DNA of 6,510 nucleotides from an uncultured Oscillibacter sp. (lineage in GTDB: Bacteria; Bacillota; Clostridia; Oscillospirales; Oscillospiraceae): assembly GCA_905236835.1 (NCBI GenBank), contig CAJOQY010000130.1, positions 1 through 6,510 of the forward strand, in the 5' to 3' direction. Shown here piece by piece: positions 1 through 5,373 of the stretch (positions within the stretch are counted from its first letter, which is position 1; every line of letters starts with the position of its first letter). Both the position numbers and the translations under genes were made by a program. The notes beneath the pieces were generated by a model. That model worked only from the letters and a program-made list of their open reading frames with translations. It did not search any database and was not told where the DNA came from.

Positions 1-10
1 ACGGGAACGT

Positions 11-2140
11 TTAATATAACCGGAGCAGAACGGTCAAAACGCCTAAAATCAAGATAATTCCAAGACAGGTCATCAGAAGGACAAACGAAAAACTCTCCAT
101 CAGGGGACGCAGCGCCTCGGATGTCGCCCGCTGTACGCGCCGGGGAGCGCCGACGCGGATCCGTCCGTCACGCGGTTTGACTTCCCGCGCGACCGTTCGG
201 CGCAGAAACATGATCAGCGCGTCCGTACTTTGATCCAGCGCGCGCCCCGCTATGGACGCGGCGAAGATCATCCGCGCGCACACGGGTTTCAAAATCGCGT
301 TTTCGGCGAAGATCGCCGCGAGATTCCCAAACAATCCCGGCAGCCATTTTGTCAGCATGGGCGTATAAATATATTTTTCAAGATTCAATATATCCGGCCA
401 TAAATTCCGCGAGCGATTTGACGGAGTTAATAATATCATCCGGATCGGGAAAATATAGATCAATAAGCCAATGAAAAGCGAAATCAGCGCGCCTTGAAGC
501 GTCTCCCATGAGAACGCGGAGAATTTTAAACTTTCCTGTCCCGTCATAAAATTCGAGATGAAAATCATAATCGCGGGAATCCCAAGCGGGACGCAGACCG
601 CCGCCGAGCCGATTACGGCGATCTGACTTGGCGTCTCACGCATACAGGACGGCATGGAATCATAACGCGCCTGTAATTTTATATCCGGATTTTTCGAGAT
701 AAATATACAGATAAAAATTTTCAGCATATAAGCGAACGTACAGCCGCCGGAAATCAAAAAAACCCACTCGGACGCGCGCAATAATAATATTATATAATTA
801 TTATTTTCAACGAGTTCCGCCGCCTCAATCAGGACGGACAGTCCCTCATGAAGCATGGATTTCGACAGATAGCCGTGAAACCCCGGAACGCCGCTGATCC
901 CCAGCAGGCCAATCAGAAACGCGAATTTCAGCGCGTATTGTCCGCGCCCCCAGCCGCGCAAAATATTAAGATCCAATTCATGAAGATTCATAACAATCGC
1001 GCCGGCGGCCATGAATAATAATAATTTCAATAACGAATGATTCAGCATATGCGTGACCGTTCCGGACAGGGCCAGTTCCGCGCCTTCCCGCGTCAGTTCC
1101 GTGATTTCGCTGATTTTAACAGATCCCGCGCCGTTTATGCCGCCGGATACGCCGATTTTCGCGCCATACGCGCCGCATAAAATCCGGCACGCGACGCCGG
1201 TTAAGATAAATCCGATCTGCGACATGGACGAACAAGCCAGCGTCCGTTTTAAATTCGTCGAGAAAATCGCCAATACCGCGCCAAGCGTCATCGTGATCAG
1301 GGCTAAAATCAAAATCAAAAATCCAATCGCGAAATCACGCGCGGCGAAAGACAGCGCCAGCATAAGAATCCCGAATACGCCGACTTTCGTTAAAATTCCG
1401 GATAATAACGCCGACGCGGGCGACGGCGCGACGGGATGCGCCATCGGGAGCCATATATGCAATGGATACATACCCGCTTTCGCGCCGAAGCCTAATAATA
1501 TACAAATCGCGGCGGCTGTGAAATAAATCCGGCGCGCGTCTGGGATTAATAATATACCATCCCGGAGCGATATAAAATCAAGCGTCCCGCTTTCGTGATA
1601 TAATAACAACAATCCCGTTAATAATATCAATCCGCCCGTGACGGCGATAAATAAATACACATATCCGGCGTGAATCGCCTGTTTCGCGCGCTCATGGACG
1701 ACCCATGTAAACGAGGAGAACGATAAAATCTCAAAGAATATAAAAGCCGTCATAAAATCCGCCGAGAGCATGACGCCCTGCGTCGCGCCAAGCGTGATTA
1801 AATAAAACGCGTAATAAGAATTTAAATATTCCCGCTCATGCCGGAAATATTCTCCCGAGAACAGCGCCGTAAAAAACCACATGAAAGACGCGATCAGACT
1901 GTATGTCACGCGGAAACCGTCCGCCTGAAAGGACAGGCCATTGATCAAAATATATTTGACTTGAAAATTGATCTCCGCGCCGCTAATGACGGAAAGAAAT
2001 AATCCCACAGACAATATCAACGAAATTCCCGTCACGCAAACCGCGGCTTTGTCTAAAACGCGCGCGTTTTTCCGTCCGAGCGCGTATAATACCGGCGCGA
2101 TGAAAACCGGGAAAAATACCAGAGGGGCAATCCAGATCAT
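11..2140 (-). CDS. Long NuoL/HyfB-like antiporter subunit with C-terminal lateral-helix-like extension, 709 residues
   Basis: Fourth and largest antiporter-like subunit. Numbering from ATG 2140: helix 1 MIWIAPLVFFPVFIAPVLYA; Glu137 in FIFFEILSF (helix 5); Lys221 in GFGAKAGMYPLHIWLP (helix 7); Lys252 in LLSGILTKVGV (helix 8); His364, His368 and Lys372 in THMLNHSLLKLLLFMAAG; Lys427 in GVPGFHGYLSK (helix 12). Two departures from the minimal fold are seen. A polar, Gly-rich insert (about residues 317-357) lies between the helix carrying SSMSQIGFIL and the THMLNH helix. A C-terminal part from about residue 573 has a long, mainly polar segment with many Arg (RRTVAREVKPRDGRIRVG) and ends in a final membrane helix at about 684-709. 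NuoL-type proteins anchor the membrane arm with such a lateral helix plus last helix, so this is the likely distal subunit. The frame is open to ATG 2179, which would add 13 residues. The stop TAA leaves ten bases to the window edge with no terminator seen. Confidence 0.94.
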   Translation of the reverse strand: MIWIAPLVFFPVFIAPVLYALGRKNARVLDKAAVCVTGISLILSVGLFLSVISGAEINFQVKYILINGLSFQADGFRVTYSLIASFMWFFTALFSGEYFRHEREYLNSYYAFYLITLGATQGVMLSADFMTAFIFFEILSFSSFTWVVHERAKQAIHAGYVYLFIAVTGGLILLTGLLLLYHESGTLDFISLRDGILLIPDARRIYFTAAAICILLGFGAKAGMYPLHIWLPMAHPVAPSPASALLSGILTKVGVFGILMLALSFAARDFAIGFLILILALITMTLGAVLAIFSTNLKRTLACSSMSQIGFILTGVACRILCGAYGAKIGVSGGINGAGSVKISEITELTREGAELALSGTVTHMLNHSLLKLLLFMAAGAIVMNLHELDLNILRGWGRGQYALKFAFLIGLLGISGVPGFHGYLSKSMLHEGLSVLIEAAELVENNNYIILLLRASEWVFLISGGCTFAYMLKIFICIFISKNPDIKLQARYDSMPSCMRETPSQIAVIGSAAVCVPLGIPAIMIFISNFMTGQESLKFSAFSWETLQGALISLFIGLLIYIFPIRMILLTPSNRSRNLWPDILNLEKYIYTPMLTKWLPGLFGNLAAIFAENAILKPVCARMIFAASIAGRALDQSTDALIMFLRRTVAREVKPRDGRIRVGAPRRVQRATSEALRPLMESFSFVLLMTCLGIILILGVLTVLLRLY

Positions 2141-2153
2141 AACAGGCCGTCCG

Positions 2154-2160
2154 CCTCCTT
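2154..2160 (-). promoter_or_regulatory. Strong ribosome binding site AAGGAGG deciding the start at 2140
   Basis: The coding strand reads AAAAAGGAGG and then 13 bases to ATG 2140-2138. This perfect anti-16S match lies inside the open frame that begins at ATG 2179, where it would be translated as EKGGG. No comparable site precedes 2179. The spacing is longer than the usual 5-9 bases, but no closer in-frame start exists, so 2140 is the preferred start. Confidence 0.72.
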
Positions 2161-2173
2161 TTTCGATTATATT

Positions 2174-2218
2174 AATCATATTTTAATCATATTAATTTAA
2201 AATATTTCAATCATATTA
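2174..2218. repeat. Three AATCATAT(T) motifs upstream of the 709-residue gene
   Basis: AATCATATT begins at 2174 and 2185, and AATCATATTA recurs at 2209 (the 2185 copy also ends in A). Start-to-start spacing is 11 and 24 bases, near one and two helical turns. On the coding strand each copy reads ATATGATT and so contains an ATG, one of which (2179) is the outermost start of the next frame. The motifs could be an operator or chance in A+T-rich DNA. Confidence 0.5.
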
Positions 2219-2229
2219 TCATTTTATTT

Positions 2230-2267
2230 TTTATAATTTTATTTATTATTTATTTATAATTTTATTT
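2230..2267. repeat. Pair of 15-base direct repeats (TTTATAATTTTATTT)
   Basis: Identical copies stand at 2230-2244 and 2253-2267, 23 bases apart start to start, directly beyond the stop of the third gene. The composition is pure A+T, so simple-sequence slippage is the likeliest origin. Confidence 0.7.
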
Positions 2268-2270
2268 GAT

Positions 2271-3860
2271 TTATATCGTCCCCCGCGCGACGGATTCCAG
2301 AAACGACATGACCGGTCCGGAATAAAGCCCGAAAAATAAATTTAATATCGTAAAAATTCCGATAGGGACAAGTATTCTCCAATTCGCCTCATGGACATTG
2401 GGCCCGCAGCGTTCCCGCCCCATATAGGGATAAAACGCCCGGACGCTGACAGTCATGGAATACAGCGCGCATAAAAACGCGGATAAAATCAACGCCGCGC
2501 TTCCGGCCAGCGCCTCCGGGGTCCCGGACGCGATTCCGGCTGTCAATAACCGCCATTTGGACACAAAACCGCAAAACAGCGGAACTCCGGTCAGAGACAA
2601 AGCGCCAAGCGTGTACGCCGTGAAAGTAAACGGCATATGCCGTCCCACGCCGTCCAATTCATATAAATACTCATTTCCCGTGACGTGCATAAACGCCCCG
2701 GCGCATAAAAACAGGGACATTTTAATAATGCCGTGGAATAACATATGCGCCAGCCCGCCCCATAAGCCTTCCGGCGTCAGAAGCATGACGCCGAATAATA
2801 TATAAGAAAGATTGCTCATGGTCGAATACGCCAGACGGCGTTTCAAATGCCGCTGACGCAGGGCCATCACGGCGGCGAAAACCATGGAAAACGACGCTGT
2901 GAGAAGGGCGATCTTTTGCGCGAAACCGCCGGACAATAACGCCGGTCCGAACGCGTACCATGTTAAACGCATGACGGCGAACGCGCCTGTATTGACCACG
3001 GCGACGGCGTGCAACAAGGCCGTGACCGGCGTCGGCGCGACGGACGCTTTCGGGAGCCATTCAAAAAACGGAAAAACCGCCGCTTTCGCGCCAAATCCAA
3101 AAAAGCCGAATAAATACACAATCCGCATGAGATTGAAACTATATTCGCCCGCGAGATTGCCTCTGTATAAAAAATCGCCGATGCCGTCCAGCGTCCCCAT
3201 CACGACGGCGATAAACGCCATGGACGCGCCGAATACGCAATAGCCGATATAAAGCCGTCCGGCGTAAATGCTGTCCGGATCTCCCCAATGGCTGACCAGC
3301 GGAATCGTCACAAGCGTCAGCATTTCAAAAAAAACATACATGGTAACAAGATTCGCCGCGAACGCCACGCCAAGCGTGACGCCGTATGTCATGAGATAAA
3401 ACGCGTAAAATAAATTTTGCCGGCTGGTGTTTTTCATATATTCAAACGAATACAACAACGCCAGCGGCCACATAAAGGCGATCATGCCCGCGAACAGCAT
3501 GGCCGGGCCGTCCATTAAAAACGCGATGGAAAATCCCCGCGTGAAACTGTATAACGCCTCGCCGTGTCCCCGGATCATATCCAGCATTGTAAAAACCGTG
3601 ATACTGGTGGCGCACGCGAAAACCTCAAGATAAATATTTCTTTTCCGTTCCGTCAAATCCGGCAGGAGCAGTAAAATCCCGCCGCCCAGCAGGGGCAGAA
3701 GCACGGGGATGCAAAGCGTTTCGGGACCCCATATCGTTCCGGCGTTCCCGGCGAAATTACGCAAAATTGTAAGATTAAAATTAATAATAACACGCCGCCT
3801 TTCCGGATTAAAATAATCCCCGCGCCGCCGTCCGTATGATTTCGGCCAGTCCGGAGCCAA
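2271..3860 (-). CDS. Complex I/Mrp-type antiporter-like membrane subunit lacking the helix-8 lysine
   Basis: Third antiporter-like subunit. Numbering from TTG 3860 (529 residues): Glu179 in YVFFEMLTLV (helix 5), Lys259 in GFGAKAAVFPFFEWLPK (helix 7), His372 and Lys380 in HMLFHGIIKMSLFLCAG, Lys435 in GVPLFCGFVSKW (helix 12). The helix-8 segment reads ALLHAVAVVNTGAF, with Asn290 where MrpA/NuoL-type relatives have lysine (LHxxxMVKAG). The start is unresolved: the open frame reaches a TTG at 3860, overlapping the upstream gene by 53 bases and adding a charged leader (residues 2-24) not typical of the family. Helix 1 (IPVLLPLLGGGILLLLPDL) begins only at residue 51. Other candidates are TTG 3764 (497 residues, no ribosome binding site) or a rare ATT at 3788, nine bases after GGAAAGG. 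The coordinates given are the outer limit. Family assignment is firm; the N-terminus is not. Confidence 0.92.
   Translation of the reverse strand: MAPDWPKSYGRRRGDYFNPERRRVIINFNLTILRNFAGNAGTIWGPETLCIPVLLPLLGGGILLLLPDLTERKRNIYLEVFACATSITVFTMLDMIRGHGEALYSFTRGFSIAFLMDGPAMLFAGMIAFMWPLALLYSFEYMKNTSRQNLFYAFYLMTYGVTLGVAFAANLVTMYVFFEMLTLVTIPLVSHWGDPDSIYAGRLYIGYCVFGASMAFIAVVMGTLDGIGDFLYRGNLAGEYSFNLMRIVYLFGFFGFGAKAAVFPFFEWLPKASVAPTPVTALLHAVAVVNTGAFAVMRLTWYAFGPALLSGGFAQKIALLTASFSMVFAAVMALRQRHLKRRLAYSTMSNLSYILFGVMLLTPEGLWGGLAHMLFHGIIKMSLFLCAGAFMHVTGNEYLYELDGVGRHMPFTFTAYTLGALSLTGVPLFCGFVSKWRLLTAGIASGTPEALAGSAALILSAFLCALYSMTVSVRAFYPYMGRERCGPNVHEANWRILVPIGIFTILNLFFGLYSGPVMSFLESVARGTI
3798..3804 (-). promoter_or_regulatory. 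Possible ribosome binding site GGAAAGG just after the upstream stop codon
   Basis: On the coding strand GGAAAGG lies three bases beyond the TAA of the 502-residue gene (3810-3808). It is the best purine-rich site near the start of the third gene. The nearest GTG (3793-3791) is in another frame, and the nearest in-frame candidates are ATT at 3788 and TTG at 3764. The site supports reinitiation after the upstream stop rather than a start at 3860. Confidence 0.4.
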
Positions 3861-5316
3861 ACAGCCCGACGCCCAGCGCCGCCGCGCATAATATCATCAT
3901 GGGCGCTGTCATAAGCGCGGACGGCTTTCGCGTCTCACCGGAATGATTATTGATATTTATATTATTATTATTTTTCTGTCCGGGGACGAAAAACGCGTCA
4001 ATCATCACCGGAAGCAGATAAGCCGCCGTCAAAAGCGCGGAAATCATGAGAATCACGGGCGGCAGAATCGTAAACGCCGCGTGATAAATATCCTGATTAT
4101 TCAAGGCGGCAAGGGCCAAATGCCATTTGCTGACAAAGCCGCCCATGGGCGGAATGCCGATCAGAGACAAAGACGCGATGAAAAAACACCAGAATGTCAC
4201 CGGCAACACCGGACCCAGACCGCGCAAATGTTGAATCTGTCGTTTGCCGAGCGTGAAAATAAACACGCCGGCGCATAAAAACAGCGCGCTTTTGGATACC
4301 GCGTGCGCCGCGAGCTGGATCAATCCGCCCGTGAATCCGCCTTCGTTCAATAAAGACAGACCCAGCATAATATAAGCGATCTGACTGACGGACGAATAAG
4401 CCAGACGTTTTTTTAATACTTTCTCCCTCCACGCCATCATGGAACCCATGAAAATCGTCAGCATAGACAGGCATATCCACGCGGTCTGGACCCATGTCCC
4501 GCGCAGGAAATCAACCCCGGCGGAGAAAAAGACTAATCTTAATACGGCCAGCACGCCCAATTTGGCGATAATGCCGGACAACAGCGCCGACGCGGGCGCG
4601 GGCGCGATTGGATGCGCGGCGGGAAGCCAGCCGTGCATGGGATATAATCCCGCTTTCGCGCCAAAGCCGACAATCCCGGCGAATATGATTTTTAATAATA
4701 TCCCGCGTTCCCGGATATTCTCTGACCCAAGAAAGCCGCCGGGAATAAACGCGTTCGCTTGTTCCTGTCCGTAATAGCATAACGCGACGATGGACAACAA
4801 GCCCAACAAAGCGCCTCCGAGCGAATAAAACAAATATTTCAGCGCGGCGAGAATGGCGTCGGGCGTCCGTTCATGTAATACCATGGGCATGGAAGTTAAA
4901 GTCGCGAATTCAAAGCATAAATATAAAGTAATTAAATTCCCCGCCGCGCACGCCGCCAGAACCGCGCCGAACGAGAGAAAATAAAACGCGAAAAATGATT
5001 CTTCCCGGCCTTCCATGGGCATATACGCGAACGCGTAAAAGCAGATCAGCGTATATAACAGCAAAACGGGGCAGATAAAAAATTTGCCGACGCCGTCGAG
5101 ATAAAAATATAAATCCAGATTCCCCGCCAGCTGAAACAGGCGCAGTTTATCATCCCGAAACAGAGACAACAGCGCGATTATATCCGTAACGGCCAATATG
5201 GCGGTATAAGAACAGATTCTATATTTGCGGCTGATTTTGTCCGCCGGAATCAGGGAAACCGCGATGCCCGCCGCCGCGGGAAATAATATCATGAACAACA
5301 ACAGCATAAAAATCAT
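3808..5316 (-). CDS. Complex I/Mrp-type antiporter-like membrane subunit, 502 residues
   Basis: Complete integral-membrane subunit of the NuoM/NuoN/MrpD/HyfB superfamily, of usual length for it (about 490-510), expected to carry H+ or Na+ through a membrane-arm complex. Nearly the whole protein is hydrophobic, with about 14 predicted helices. Channel residues: Glu136 in LCFEFATL (helix 5), Lys221 in GFGAKAGLYPMHGWLP (helix 7), Lys252 in LLSGIIAKLGV (helix 8), His338 and Lys342 in AAHAVSKSALFLCAG, and Lys397 in GIPPMGGFVSKW (helix 12). Its core is closest to that of the 709-residue gene at 11-2140. A polar loop at residues 448-462 holds an asparagine-rich run (NNNNININN). The ATG at 5316 is chosen because it opens directly into helix 1 (MIFMLLLFMILFP) and follows a G-rich run. 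The stop TAA at 3810-3808 abuts or overlaps the next gene, which suggests translational coupling. Ion and partner are unknown. Confidence 0.95.
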   Translation of the reverse strand: MIFMLLLFMILFPAAAGIAVSLIPADKISRKYRICSYTAILAVTDIIALLSLFRDDKLRLFQLAGNLDLYFYLDGVGKFFICPVLLLYTLICFYAFAYMPMEGREESFFAFYFLSFGAVLAACAAGNLITLYLCFEFATLTSMPMVLHERTPDAILAALKYLFYSLGGALLGLLSIVALCYYGQEQANAFIPGGFLGSENIRERGILLKIIFAGIVGFGAKAGLYPMHGWLPAAHPIAPAPASALLSGIIAKLGVLAVLRLVFFSAGVDFLRGTWVQTAWICLSMLTIFMGSMMAWREKVLKKRLAYSSVSQIAYIMLGLSLLNEGGFTGGLIQLAAHAVSKSALFLCAGVFIFTLGKRQIQHLRGLGPVLPVTFWCFFIASLSLIGIPPMGGFVSKWHLALAALNNQDIYHAAFTILPPVILMISALLTAAYLLPVMIDAFFVPGQKNNNNININNHSGETRKPSALMTAPMMILCAAALGVGLFGSGLAEIIRTAARGLF

Positions 5317-5320
5317 TCAT

Positions 5321-5373
5321 CCCCCCGGAGAATTTATATTTTAATAATATTTAATAATATCTTGATCAATTTT
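5321..5373 (-). promoter_or_regulatory. A+T-rich spacer with weak ribosome binding site
   Basis: This 53-base stretch, with the out-of-frame TGAA-like bases that follow it, separates the first and second antiporter-like genes. It contains a perfect tandem 10-base repeat (TTAATAATAT on the plus strand, 5341-5350 and 5351-5360) and ends, on the coding strand, in CTCCGGGGGG at 5330-5321. The G run lies four bases before the ATG at 5316 and is the only candidate ribosome binding site. An overlapping ATG at 5320 is out of frame with the gene. There is no hairpin followed by a T run, so I see no terminator and infer cotranscription. Confidence 0.5.
5341..5360. repeat. Tandem 10-base A+T repeat
   Basis: Two perfect head-to-tail copies of TTAATAATAT lie in the spacer between the first two genes. 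The same decamer is also found inside genes at 427-436, 1546-1555, 1618-1627 and 4692-4701. It is probably simple-sequence or codon-driven rather than a dedicated site. Confidence 0.75.

Larger units (their letters stand above)
2161..2270. other. Extremely A+T-rich spacer with short repeats
   Basis: The only sizeable gap in the window lies between the stop of the third gene and the last gene. Apart from a few C and G bases it is all A and T. It holds two 15-base direct repeats and, nearer the last gene, three copies of AATCATAT. No hairpin with a T run convincing enough for a terminator is seen. TATAAT-like hexamers occur, but such composition produces them by chance. It may act as a leader or promoter region for the 709-residue gene, or simply as an unstructured leader that aids translation. 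Confidence 0.6.

Noticed and set aside
1053..1526. Plus-strand open frame of 157 codons
   Set aside because: It lies antisense within the 709-residue membrane protein, whose channel motifs are clear here. The translation is Pro/Ala/Lys-rich with no domain, and GCG-rich code leaves antisense frames open.
2166..2171. TATAAT hexamer on the minus strand before the last gene
   Set aside because: A start about seven bases downstream would cut into the ribosome binding site, and no -35 element stands at a proper distance; chance match in A+T-rich DNA.
2455..3243. Plus-strand frames of 116 and 119 codons opposite the third gene
   Set aside because: Both are antisense to well-conserved helices of the third subunit and have no ribosome binding site or recognisable fold.
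3653..3889. Minus-strand 78-codon frame spanning the junction of genes 2 and 3
   Set aside because: It contains a hydrophobic stretch after the off-frame GTG but otherwise reads as Cys/Arg-rich noise; the third gene's own frame carries the true helix 1.
4097..4495. Minus-strand 132-codon frame within the second gene
   Set aside because: Arg/His-rich shadow of the second subunit in another frame, with no hydrophobic helices or conserved motif.
5362..5373. TTGATCAA palindrome followed by T bases, considered as a terminator
   Set aside because: An 8-base perfect palindrome has no loop and cannot form a stable hairpin. The T run also follows on the plus strand, while transcription runs on the minus strand.
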